Shown in pieces: positions 7,280-14,152 of a DNA stretch of 14,712 nt (position 1 is its first letter; each line of letters begins with the position of its first letter). A program made the position numbers and the translations under genes. The notes beneath the pieces were generated by a model. That model saw nothing but the letters and a program-made list of their open reading frames with translations, ran no database searches and was not told where the DNA came from. Source of the stretch: Phycisphaerales bacterium (GTDB lineage Bacteria; Planctomycetota; Phycisphaerae; Phycisphaerales; UBA1924); NCBI GenBank assembly GCA_030680655.1, contig JAUXUZ010000178.1, positions 1 through 14,712 on the forward strand, read 5' to 3'.

Positions 7280-10144
7280 TTACAGCGTCCGCTTGATCTC
7301 GACCTTCTTGTAGCACTCGAGCACGTCGCCCTGCTTGATGTCGTCGTAGCCGACGATCTTCATGCCGCACTCCATGCCCATCTTGACCTCTTTGGCGTCG
7401 TCCTTGAAGCGCTTGAGCTGCTCCAGGACGCGGTCCTGCTCGATGACGATGCCGTTGCGGGTGACGCGGATGAGCGCGTCACGCAGGAACGAGCCGTCGG
7501 TGACGTAGCAGCCGGCGATGGTGCCGACCTTGGTAACCTTGAAGACCTGGCGGACGTCGGCGTGGCCGAGGACCTCCTGGCGGATCTCGGGCTCAAGGAG
7601 GCCGCTGGCGGCCTTCTTGACGTCGTCGACGATGTCGTAGATGACCTGGTAGGTGCGGACCTCGACGCTCTTGCGGTCGGCCTCGCTGCGGGCCTTGCCG
7701 GAGGGGATGACGTTGAAGCCGACGACGACGGCGCTCGACGCATGGGCGAGGACGATGTCGCTCTCCTGGATGCCGCCGACGGCGGAGTGGAGCACGCGCA
7801 CCTTGACCTCGGCGGTCGAGAGCTTCTCGATCTGGTTCTTGATGACGTCGACGCTGCCTTGCACATCGGCCTTGAGGACGATGAGGATCTCCTTGACGCT
7901 GGCGTCCTTCATCTGGCTGAAGAGACCGTCGAGGGTGACCTTGGGCTGGTGGAGCGACGTCTCGCGGTCGCGGATGCGGCGCTGCTCGGCGGCCTCTTCG
8001 GCCTGCTTGAGCGAGCTGGTGACGAAGAACGCGTCGCCGGCGTTGGGGATCTCGTCGATGCCGCTGACTTGCACCGGGGTGCTGGGGCCGACGATCTTGA
8101 TCCGCTTGCCCTGGTCGTCGGTGATGTCGCGGACGCGGCCGAACGCGCGGCCGACGACGATGAAGTCACCGACCTTGAGCTCGCCATCTTGCACCATGAT
8201 GGTCGCGATCGGGCCGCGGCCTTCGAGCTGGCCGGCCTCGATGACCCGGCCGCGGGCGTTGCCCTGGAAGTCGGCCTTGAGCTGGAGGATCTCGGCCTGC
8301 AGCTCGAGGATCTCGAGGAGTTCCTTGATGCCGGTGCCCTTGAGGGCGCTGGTGTGGATGACCTCGGTGCTGCCGCCCCACTGGGTGGGCGAGAGGTTGT
8401 GCTCGGCGAGCTGACCGTAGACCTTCTGGATCTGGTTCTCGGTGGCCTGGGGCGAGTCGATCTTGTTGAGGGCGACGATGATCGGCGCGCCGGCGGCCTT
8501 GGCGTGGTTGATCGATTCGACGGTCTGGGGCATGACGCCCTCGGGCGCGCCGACGACGAGCACGATGGCGTCGGTCACGTTGGCGCCGCGGGCACGCATC
8601 TCGGTGAACGCCTCGTGGCCGGGGGTGTCGATAAACACGACCGACTTGGTAACGCCGTTGACCTCAACGGGGACCTTGAACGCGCTGGTCTTCTGGGTGA
8701 TGCCGCCGGCCTCGCCCTCGGCGACCTTGGCCTTGCGAATGGCGTCGAGCAGGCTGGTCTTGCCGTGGTCGACGTGGCCCATGATGGTGACGATGGGCGA
8801 GCGGGGGCGCTCGTCGATCATCTTGCGGTCGGTGAACTGGCTCTCGACTTCCTGCTCGGCGGTCTTGGCCTGGATGACCACCAGCTCGATATCGAAGTCG
8901 ATCATGATCTCCTGAGCCTTGACGGGATCGATCGCGGTGTTGATCGTCGCCATCACGCCCTGCATGAAGAGCTTCTTGATGACGTCGGCGCCCTTGATGC
9001 CCGACGCGGCGGCGAGTTCCTTGATCGTGAACGGGGCGACGATCTCGACGCGGCCCTCGAACTCTTCGATCTGGCGGCCCTGCGCATCCAGGCGTGCCTT
9101 GGCCTCGCGCCGGCGCTGCTTGAGCAGGCCCGACGAGCGTGCCAACCGCTCTTCACGCTCGGCAAGGTCTGCCTCGGTGAAGCCGGTGCGGCCTTCGGTG
9201 GAGGTGTCGTTCTTGGGGTCGCGGATCTTGCGCTTGGGGGGAACGGCCGGGCCGCCCTGACCGGGGCGCGAGGGGCCGCGCCGCAGGTTGCGACGGGTGG
9301 GGTCGTCTCCGCCGCCAGGGGGGCGGGCGCCTGTGCCCGTCCGCATGCCGGGTGAGCTGCCGCTGTAGCCGCCGGGCCCGCCGGTGCGGGGGGGGCGACG
9401 CTCGGGCATCTGCTCGGGGGCTTCGATGCGCACGACCTTGGGGCCGGCGAGGGTGACCTTGGCCTTGACGCCCATCGCCTGACCGACCTGCTGGACGTTG
9501 GTCGGGCGCGTCGGCACGTTCATCGGCGCAACGCGGAAGCCGGTGCGCAGACCGACGGGCAGGTGGGACTGGTTCGGGGTGGCGGGCGGCGTTCCGGGCG
9601 TTGTGCCCGTTGGCGCGCCGGGCGCGGCCGGTGGCGTTTGCGTGGTGCCGGGTGCCGCGGGCGCAGCGGGGGCGCTGGCAGCGGGGTGGGCGGTGGCGTG
9701 AGCGTCAACGGTGCGCGGCTCGGGGACGCTGGTGGGCTTGTGGGGTACGACGACCGGTGAGCCGGTGTGCGCCGAGGGGGCGGTGTGCGCGTGCCCGGTG
9801 GGGATAGACGGGGTGACGTGCGGCACCGTGGCGGTGGTTGAATCGGTCCCGGCGTCGTGGCCTTCGTCGTGGTGGTCACCTTCACCCTTGGCGCTGGTGC
9901 GCTTGCGTGGGTGGTTGGCGCTGCGGGCGGCGTCAACATCTACGTGCTGCTTGGTCTCAACGGCCGTGGCGACAGCGCCCGTGCTGAACCACTCACGGAT
10001 GGAGGCTTCCAGACCGGCCGAGACCACGCTGGCGTGGCTCTTGACCTTGTCGGCGGGGACGCCCTCGTCGACGCATTTCTGGATGATCAGTTTGCTGGCG
10101 ACGCCGATTTCTTTCGCGATGTCGCTGATGCGTTTGCTGGCCAA
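7280..10144 (-). CDS. infB: Translation initiation factor IF-2
   Basis: A 954-residue bacterial IF2, the GTPase that brings fMet-tRNA to the 30S and drives subunit joining. In order: an N-terminal IF2_N-like segment (SDIAKEIGVASKLIIQKCVD, residues 7-26); a long disordered Pro/Ala/Thr/Gly linker (about 60-310); a basic helical part rich in Arg/Glu (about 320-365); a second IF2_N (VAPFTIKELAAASGIKGADV, about 369-388); then the GTPase domain. Its motifs are G1 GHVDHGKT (456-463), GGITQ (480-484), DTPGH (506-510), NKID (560-563) and SAL (599-601). Domains II-IV follow, including the IF2 signature VLKADVQGSVDVI. The start is a TTG at 10144 with GGAG (10151-10154) 6 nt upstream, giving ASKRISDIAKEIG as the N-terminus; the frame extends 30 nt further upstream without support. 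A variant GAPEGVMPQT (532-541) replaces the more usual AADDGVMPQT. Confidence 0.97.
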   Translation of the reverse strand: MASKRISDIAKEIGVASKLIIQKCVDEGVPADKVKSHASVVSAGLEASIREWFSTGAVATAVETKQHVDVDAARSANHPRKRTSAKGEGDHHDEGHDAGTDSTTATVPHVTPSIPTGHAHTAPSAHTGSPVVVPHKPTSVPEPRTVDAHATAHPAASAPAAPAAPGTTQTPPAAPGAPTGTTPGTPPATPNQSHLPVGLRTGFRVAPMNVPTRPTNVQQVGQAMGVKAKVTLAGPKVVRIEAPEQMPERRPPRTGGPGGYSGSSPGMRTGTGARPPGGGDDPTRRNLRRGPSRPGQGGPAVPPKRKIRDPKNDTSTEGRTGFTEADLAEREERLARSSGLLKQRRREAKARLDAQGRQIEEFEGRVEIVAPFTIKELAAASGIKGADVIKKLFMQGVMATINTAIDPVKAQEIMIDFDIELVVIQAKTAEQEVESQFTDRKMIDERPRSPIVTIMGHVDHGKTSLLDAIRKAKVAEGEAGGITQKTSAFKVPVEVNGVTKSVVFIDTPGHEAFTEMRARGANVTDAIVLVVGAPEGVMPQTVESINHAKAAGAPIIVALNKIDSPQATENQIQKVYGQLAEHNLSPTQWGGSTEVIHTSALKGTGIKELLEILELQAEILQLKADFQGNARGRVIEAGQLEGRGPIATIMVQDGELKVGDFIVVGRAFGRVRDITDDQGKRIKIVGPSTPVQVSGIDEIPNAGDAFFVTSSLKQAEEAAEQRRIRDRETSLHQPKVTLDGLFSQMKDASVKEILIVLKADVQGSVDVIKNQIEKLSTAEVKVRVLHSAVGGIQESDIVLAHASSAVVVGFNVIPSGKARSEADRKSVEVRTYQVIYDIVDDVKKAASGLLEPEIRQEVLGHADVRQVFKVTKVGTIAGCYVTDGSFLRDALIRVTRNGIVIEQDRVLEQLKRFKDDAKEVKMGMECGMKIVGYDDIKQGDVLECYKKVEIKRTL

Positions 10145-10150
10145 GCGAGA

Positions 10151-10154
10151 CTCC
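10151..10154 (-). promoter_or_regulatory. Ribosome binding site for the infB TTG start
   Basis: GGAG on the minus strand lies 6 nt before the TTG at 10144-10142. It selects this TTG over the TTG at 10174, which lacks such a site and would add ten residues unlike an IF2 N-terminus. Confidence 0.6.
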
Positions 10155-10234
10155 GAGGTGAGTGGAAGAAACAAGGGAGCGATTCAGGAAGCCGTCGCCG
10201 CGGTGGTGACCGGGGCGGCGGGGGGGACTTTGTT

Positions 10235-10295
10235 GAGAGCAGGTTTGAAACCTGCTCCACGATCAGCCGAGAGCAGGTTGGAAACCTGCTCCACG
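10235..10295. repeat. Tandem pair of near-perfect palindromes between nusA and infB
   Basis: Two 27-nt copies at 10235-10261 and 10269-10295 differ at one base and are spaced 34 nt start to start. Each holds a palindrome. In copy 1, GAGCAGGTTT faces AAACCTGCTC around a single G. In copy 2, GAGCAGGTT faces AACCTGCTC around GGA. Both end in CCACG. As RNA on the operon strand they would form two strong adjacent hairpins directly after the nusA stop, without a T-tract. They resemble REP-type intergenic palindromes. Confidence 0.85.
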
Positions 10296-10298
10296 CGG

Positions 10299-11657
10299 TC
10301 AGCCGCCGAGGATGTCGGCGGCGCGGGCTTCGTCGGACTGTTCGACCGCCGGCGGCGGGGTGGTGCCGTCGGCCAGGGGTGAGGCGCCGGCTTCGAGGAG
10401 GCGGTTGGTTGAGTCGAACAGGTCGCGCTTGGCGCGGTCCTTCTCTTCCTTCTCCTTCTGCTGGATGATCGCGACTTCCTTGGCCTTGATGCCGGCGGCC
10501 TCGACGGCCGCCTGCGCGGTCGCGGGGTCGAGGCCGAGCTCATTGACCAGCACGTCAGCGCCGACTTCTTCGATGTCGAAGACACTGACCATGCCCAGGG
10601 CGGCGAGACGGTCGGCCATCTCTTCGGTGATGCCCGGGACGGTGGTGAGCGTGGCGCCCATCGTCTCGAGGCCCTTGTTGAACTCGTCGGGGGTAAGGAT
10701 GTCAACATCCCAGCCGGTGAGGCGGGCGGCGAGGCGGACGTTCTGGCCGCGCTTGCCGATCGCGAGGCTGAGCTGGTCGTCGCGGACGACGACGGTGGCG
10801 CGTCCGAGCTCCAGGCACAGGCTGATCTCGTTGACCTCGGCGGGCTTGAGGGCGTTGCCGATGAGGATCTGGCTGCTCTCGTTCCAGCGGACGATGTCGA
10901 TCTTCTCGCCGTTGAGCTCGTCAACGATGTTCTTGATTCGCGAGCCGCGGACGCCGACGCAGGCGCCGACGGGATCGACCTTGCTGTCAACGGATGCGAC
11001 GGCGACCTTGGTGCGGTAGCCGGGCTCGCGGGCCATGGCCTTGACCTCGATGATCTTGTCGGCGACCTCGGGGACCTCGACCTCGAAGAGGCGCTTGATG
11101 AAGTCGGGGTTGGCGCGTGAGAGCACGATCTTGACCTGGCTGCCGGCGTCGCGGACATCCAGGCAGAGGCAGCGGACGCGGTCGCCGGGGCTGAACTGCT
11201 CGCCGGGGATCTGCTCGCTGCGGGGCATGAAGGCCTCGGCGCGGTCGAGGGTGATCACGAGGCTGCCGCCGTCGTAGCGCTGGACGACGCCGGTGACGAT
11301 GTCGCCGATGCGCTTGGAGTATTCGTCCAGGAGGCTGGTGCGCTCGTCGTCGCGGTTGCGCTGGATCATGACCTGCTTGAAGGTCTGGGCGGCGATGCGG
11401 CCGAGGGCGGCGGGCTCGAGGGAGATGAGCTCGTTGTGCCGGTAGATGTTGATCGCGCCGGTGATGCGGTCGATCTCGCAGCGGAACTCCTCGGTGTCGA
11501 GGGTGTTGTAGTGCTTGCGCGCGGCGGAGGCCATCGCCAGCTCGAGGTTGGCGATGAGGATGTTCTTGTCGATCTTGCGGTCACGGGCGATCGAGTCGAG
11601 GATGCGCATCATCTCGGCGGTGTTGATTGCGGGTGCGGCGGGTTCAGCTTTGGCCAT
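10299..11657 (-). CDS. nusA: Transcription termination/antitermination factor NusA
   Basis: A 452-residue NusA, an RNA-polymerase-binding elongation factor. In order: an N-terminal polymerase-binding domain (about 12-110, with LDSIARDRKIDKNILIANLE); an S1 domain (about 115-182, with GDIVTGVVQRYDGGSLVI and LPRSEQIPGE-like FMPRSEQIPGE); KH1 with GVRGSRIKNIVDELNGEKID at about 235-254; KH2 with LAIGKRGQNVRLAARLTGWD at 298-317; then a helix-hairpin-helix-like part (TVPGITEEMADRLAALGM, 339-356) and a charged Lys/Glu stretch before a flexible end. It lacks the long acidic repeat region of E. coli NusA. It is the first gene of the cluster. The ATG at 11657 has only a weak GGA-type site upstream. No rimP is found in the 933 bases before it. 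The structured leader upstream could allow autoregulation, as described for other nusA operons. Confidence 0.97.
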   Translation of the reverse strand: MAKAEPAAPAINTAEMMRILDSIARDRKIDKNILIANLELAMASAARKHYNTLDTEEFRCEIDRITGAINIYRHNELISLEPAALGRIAAQTFKQVMIQRNRDDERTSLLDEYSKRIGDIVTGVVQRYDGGSLVITLDRAEAFMPRSEQIPGEQFSPGDRVRCLCLDVRDAGSQVKIVLSRANPDFIKRLFEVEVPEVADKIIEVKAMAREPGYRTKVAVASVDSKVDPVGACVGVRGSRIKNIVDELNGEKIDIVRWNESSQILIGNALKPAEVNEISLCLELGRATVVVRDDQLSLAIGKRGQNVRLAARLTGWDVDILTPDEFNKGLETMGATLTTVPGITEEMADRLAALGMVSVFDIEEVGADVLVNELGLDPATAQAAVEAAGIKAKEVAIIQQKEKEEKDRAKRDLFDSTNRLLEAGASPLADGTTPPPAVEQSDEARAADILGG

Positions 11658-11697
11658 GGGATGTGTTTCCGGGTTGTTGAGTTTTGGGACGGGAGGG

Positions 11698-11729
11698 AAG
11701 GCACCGAGGGATCAAGGCATCGAGGGATC
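11698..11729. repeat. 16-bp tandem duplication in the nusA leader
   Basis: AAGGCACCGAGGGATC (11698-11713) is followed directly by AAGGCATCGAGGGATC (11714-11729), with one mismatch. On the nusA-sense strand it is a pyrimidine-rich tract about 40-70 nt before the ATG. It may be a small minisatellite; no function can be read. Confidence 0.8.
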
Positions 11730-11773
11730 AGGAAGAGCGAGGCAAGGGGCACAAGGCGGGGGCAAAACGCGAG

Positions 11774-11798
11774 CGGCCACGGGTGTTGTCCGTGGCCG
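11774..11798 (-). terminator. Possible attenuator hairpin in the nusA leader
   Basis: CGGCCACGG and CCGTGGCCG form a perfect 9-bp stem around a 7-nt loop. On the minus strand it is followed by CTCGCGTTTTGCC. The T-run is only four bases and is interrupted by GC-rich sequence, so intrinsic termination would be weak at best. The place, about 120 nt before the nusA start, is where an attenuator would make sense. The hairpin is directly visible; terminator function is inference. Confidence 0.3.
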
Positions 11799-11938
11799 TC
11801 ATCTGCTGGGTGCCGACCTTGAAGGATCGGTGGAACCAGCGCTCGCAGGTTTTCTTTTCCGCGTCAGGCCATTGGGCCCTCCGCGGCGGGAAGAAAACCG
11901 GCACCCTCTCCGGAGCATCCGAGCTTCCGGAAAAGGCA
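11774..11938 (-). ncRNA. Candidate structured leader RNA upstream of nusA
   Basis: Four hairpins follow each other on the minus strand. First, 11938-11906: an 11-bp stem (CCTTTTCCGGA with TCCGGAGAGGG) that includes two G-U pairs, which would be mismatches if the plus strand were transcribed. Second, 11899-11848: GGTTTTCTT with AAGAAAACC, then CCGCG with CGCGG and an inner GGCC stem. Third, 11840-11805: GCTGG with CCAGC and an inner CCGA/TCGG stem. Fourth, 11798-11774: a 9-bp stem. GGTGCC (11905-11900) can also pair with GGCACC (11814-11809), which competes with the third hairpin and would allow two alternative folds. I match it to no known riboswitch, tmRNA, RNase P, SRP or 6S consensus. The AT-rich tract at about 11994-12050 is where a promoter could lie, but I see no good -35/-10 pair. 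Confidence 0.45.
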
Positions 11939-12187
11939 TGACCGCGCAGGCGTGATGGCCTGGTGATCAGCGAGCATGATGACGGCGTGTGGTCATAAAA
12001 AATTCAGTCCTTTGACGACACCGTAACCAGAATATCGAGAAGTAGTTTATGCGGGTGAATGTGAGGGGGCAAGGGCTCTGTCAGGGACCCATCTGGATGG
12101 ACGTGGGGTCAGGGGGCTGGAAATCAGGGAACTGGGGTCGCGGGAGGGACGGGTAAGCGCGAGCACAGGACGAGCACGCGGCCCGTT
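11939..12187. other. Non-coding stretch upstream of the nusA leader
   Basis: No convincing gene. It contains the one AT-rich island of the region (about 11994-12050, with AAAAAATTCAG), which is a plausible promoter site for the nusA operon. A G-rich, purine-biased tract at about 12060-12150 follows. Short open frames here are low-complexity and lack family features. Confidence 0.5.
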
Positions 12188-12262
12188 GCCTTGCACCGCG
12201 GAGCGGTTCCACAAAATAGCCGGGGGTTGAGGCGGTTCCTCCGCCGACACCCCCGGATCGCG
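12188..12262 (-). repeat. Compound hairpin repeat, copy A
   Basis: The unit holds a small ACCGC/GCGGT stem, a shared ATAGCCGGGGG core, and a large hairpin in which CCGGGGG (12220-12226) pairs with CCCCCGG (12250-12256). A nested stem lies inside (GGCGG with CCGCC). It matches copy B at 12511-12567 in inverted orientation, with the same order of elements. The strand given is relative to copy B and is arbitrary. It resembles REP/BIME-type intergenic repeats; no transposase is nearby. Confidence 0.75.
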
Positions 12263-12468
12263 AACAACGAATCCCCCTTCCTTGCTGCCGCAGGCCGCAG
12301 GCGGCACGCCGGATTCCTTTGGACGCAGGGAGAGAAGGCCGTTTCTTTGATAACTGTGGGGGCGGGCGCGGTGCTGGTAGCAGGACGCACACGAGCCCCC
12401 CCGTGAGGGAGCAGAGGGTCGGTTCAGGAAGCCTTGAGAACTCGGTGCGGGTGCCGGTTGTCCGCGGT

Positions 12469-12507
12469 GGCCAAACAGTTGTACCGCTGTCGCGGTACGG
12501 GTTGGCC
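12469..12507. repeat. Two-tier palindrome next to repeat copy B
   Basis: GGCCAA (12469-12474) faces TTGGCC (12502-12507), and inside it GTACCGC (12481-12487) pairs with GCGGTAC (12492-12498) around the loop TGTC. It abuts copy B of the compound repeat and may be part of the same element; copy A has no clear counterpart. Confidence 0.7.
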
Positions 12508-12510
12508 GCG

Positions 12511-12567
12511 CGTCTACCGGGGGCGTTGCCCCCGGCTATTTCCTGGAACCGCGTCGCGGTTCAAGGC
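12511..12567 (+). repeat. Compound hairpin repeat, copy B
   Basis: Two perfect palindromes lie back to back: CCGGGGGC (12517-12524) with GCCCCCGG (12528-12535) around GTT, then GAACCGCG (12546-12553) with CGCGGTTC (12555-12562). The joining sequence CTATTTCCTG matches the reverse complement of copy A at most positions. It lies 24 bases beyond the stop of the zinc-ribbon gene. Confidence 0.8.
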
Positions 12568-12590
12568 AGGTCCGTTGCGTCAGGCTTCAC

Positions 12591-13166
12591 TTATGCTGTT
12601 CTTGTCTTGCCGCACTCGGGGCACGGAGCCTCAGCCGCAAGCCCCGCGAAGTCGTAGCCGCACTTCTTACACTTGCCGGTGATCGCCCGCCGCCGCGCGA
12701 GGTATCCGTAGCGGAGGAGCAGCGCGGCGGGGGTCCAGAGGAGGAGGGGGATGGGCCAGAGGACAACGAGCCGATGAGTGAAGAAGTCACTACGCCATTG
12801 AAAGAAACCCCGATCGAGCACGCTGGGCGACACTGACAATCCGCCGCCTCGCGCTACAGACGTACCTACTTGTGCGTCCCACCCGTACCAAATCTTCCAT
12901 CCTTCCATGCGTGGCTCGATGGACCATCCCCGTTCCTCCTGGTCGCCATCGATGTTCGCGCACACCCAGGTGTCGGTGCAAATGTGGAGTTCTCCAGAAA
13001 GTACATTGAATCTCTCGCCATCGATCTTCTCGAATGAGATTTGCCACCACCCGCTCGCCACCCACACCCCCGCCACAAGCAGCCCGAGGGTGAGGAGCGT
13101 CCAGCCCAGCGCCCTGCGCTTGCGGCCGATGCGCGGGGGCTTGATGGGGCGGCGAGGCGTGTTCAT
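12591..13166 (-). CDS. Small two-helix membrane protein with C-terminal zinc ribbon
   Basis: A 191-residue protein: a basic N-terminus (about 1-18), a hydrophobic helix at about 19-40 (GWTLLTLGLLVAGVWVASGW), an extracytoplasmic-looking region of about 90 residues rich in Trp and Gly, a second helix at about 133-153, and a zinc ribbon with four cysteines at 166, 169, 182 and 185 (CKKCGYDFAGL...CPECG). Both termini would be cytoplasmic. This CxxCGYDxxGL...CPECG tail recurs on small membrane proteins of planctomycetes; its role is not known to me. The start is placed at the ATG at 13166, just before the membrane helix. The frame stays open to 13403, but that part is Arg/Pro-rich and lies over palindromic DNA. 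It is on the same strand as nusA but 933 nt away, so probably a separate unit. Confidence 0.75.
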   Translation of the reverse strand: MNTPRRPIKPPRIGRKRRALGWTLLTLGLLVAGVWVASGWWQISFEKIDGERFNVLSGELHICTDTWVCANIDGDQEERGWSIEPRMEGWKIWYGWDAQVGTSVARGGGLSVSPSVLDRGFFQWRSDFFTHRLVVLWPIPLLLWTPAALLLRYGYLARRRAITGKCKKCGYDFAGLAAEAPCPECGKTRTA

Positions 13167-13213
13167 GGCTTGCGTGTGTGAGTCTACACGAACGCGGCAA
13201 GTCTCTGGTGTTT

Positions 13214-13400
13214 GGCCCGGAGGGCCGATGTCGTTTGCCACGGGCCGCCCGGCTCTGCGGGAAGCCCGTGGTGGGTGGCCGCTGAATGACCGGGCGCGGC
13301 AGGGCCGATGAGGTCTGCGGTTGCGTCGGTCCTGCCGGGCCGGAGGGGTCATAAGGGGCGCGATGACCACGGGCTTGCGGCTGCGCCTGACAGCCCGTGG
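13214..13400. repeat. Palindrome cluster upstream of the DinB-like gene
   Basis: Several dyads are packed between two divergent genes. CCACGGGC (13238-13245) faces GCCCGTGG (13264-13271) with an inner CCCG/CGGG stem. CGGCAGGGCCGA (13297-13308) faces TCGGTCCTGCCG (13326-13337), 12 bp including one G-U in plus-strand RNA. CCACGGGCT (13367-13375) faces AGCCCGTGG (13392-13400), a perfect 9 bp. The first and third share the same stem. A short GGCCC/GGGCC dyad sits at 13214-13226. The cluster fills the divergent promoter region and looks REP-like; operators are an alternative. Confidence 0.7.
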
Positions 13401-13447
13401 CAACCGACGCGTGCCCTCCGGGCGAAGAGGCGCTCCTTCAATTCACC

Positions 13448-13975
13448 ATGACCGACCCGCTGGCTCTCTATGCGTACCTGGTGCTGGCCCGTGACCGTGT
13501 GATGGACAAGGCCGCGGCGCTCACGCCCGGGCAGCTTGTGCAGGTGTTCCCGATCGGGCTGGGGAGCGTCGCGGCGACGCTGACGCACACCGTGCTGGCG
13601 GAGTGGTTCTATATCCGGCGCATCGCCGGGGAGGCGGTGCCGGTGTACAAGGAGTGGCCGCACCAGTACGAGCATCCGCCCGCGCTTGAGGTGATCCGGG
13701 CGTTCTGGGATGAGCAGCGCGTGCGGACGCAGCGCGTGCTGGCGGGTGAGCGGGATTGGGGGCGGAAGATCAGTTACACGGCTCTGCTTGACGAGGGTGA
13801 GAAGGGGCCGGCGTGGACGATCACGGCTACGCCGGGCGAGATCTTCACGCAGCTTGCGCTGCACGAGGTGCACCACCGTTCGCAGGTGATGGCGATGATG
13901 CGGCAGCTTGGTGCGCCGGTGGAGGACTTGGATTTCAGTGCGATGACGTATGCGCGGCGGGGGGAGCAGGGGTAG
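13448..13975 (+). CDS. DinB-fold (DUF664-like) protein
   Basis: A 175-residue four-helix-bundle protein of the DinB/YfiT superfamily. Candidate metal-binding histidines are His47 in LTHTVLAEWFYIRR and the His139...His143 pair in ALHEVHHRSQVMAMMRQLG, which matches the HxxxHR(S/G)Q pattern of the family. The C-terminal GAPVEDLDF is also typical (GxxxxxxD/N). Members bind a divalent metal; some are thiol S-transferases, others have no known role, and the substrate cannot be told here. The ATG at 13448 begins TDPLALYAYLVLARDRVMD, a normal first helix; the frame continues upstream to 13397 but that part is palindromic DNA. No strong ribosome site is present (AGAGG is 17 nt away). It converges on the release-factor-like gene. 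Confidence 0.82.
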   Translation: MTDPLALYAYLVLARDRVMDKAAALTPGQLVQVFPIGLGSVAATLTHTVLAEWFYIRRIAGEAVPVYKEWPHQYEHPPALEVIRAFWDEQRVRTQRVLAGERDWGRKISYTALLDEGEKGPAWTITATPGEIFTQLALHEVHHRSQVMAMMRQLGAPVEDLDFSAMTYARRGEQG

Positions 13976-14032
13976 GAAGGGGGAAGTGGCAGAGAAAGCG
14001 AGCAGGTGGCGATTGGTGGTCGTCGAAACGAG

Positions 14033-14152
14033 CCCCGTGCGGGAGCACGGGGATGGGTGTGGGATGCGTGCGTGAGGACCTTTGGCGTTGCGGTTGGATG
14101 TCCCTGTGCTTCCGCACAGGGCTCGTGGGTGGGACTTGTGCTTACGCACAAG
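14033..14152. repeat. Family of three short hairpins with compensatory changes
   Basis: Hairpin 1: CCCCGTGC (14033-14040), loop GGGA, GCACGGGG (14045-14052). Hairpin 2: CCCTGTGC (14102-14109), loop TTCC, GCACAGGG (14114-14121). Hairpin 3: CTTGTGC (14135-14141), loop TTAC, GCACAAG (14146-14152). Hairpin 1 is inverted relative to the other two; read in the same direction all have a T(T/C)(C/A)C loop and GGCT after the stem. Stem differences occur as matched C-G to T-A changes, so pairing has been preserved between copies. Confidence 0.85.

Noticed and set aside
7262..9355. 697-residue plus-strand frame rich in Asp/Leu/Val opposite infB
   Set aside because: It is the antisense of infB; the DD/LDDV-type repetition comes from GC-rich codon bias, and infB is unquestionable on the other strand.
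10235..10295. Possible CRISPR fragment
   Set aside because: Only two palindromic units with a 7-nt spacer; no array and no cas genes.
10184..11158. 324-residue minus-strand Ser/Arg-rich frame
   Set aside because: Alternative frame within nusA and the downstream repeats; no family features.
11829..11837. GGTGGAACC on the plus strand, similar to the T-box antiterminator motif
   Set aside because: No specifier loop, no terminator with T-run and no aminoacyl-tRNA synthetase or amino-acid gene downstream on that strand; it is part of the minus-strand hairpin set.
12012..12040. TTGACG as a -35 box on the plus strand
   Set aside because: No acceptable -10 at normal spacing, and no plus-strand gene follows for over 1.4 kb.
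12047..12682. Several frames of 64-112 residues in the nusA upstream region
   Set aside because: They are translations of palindromic repeats on both strands, with no start signals and no recognisable family.
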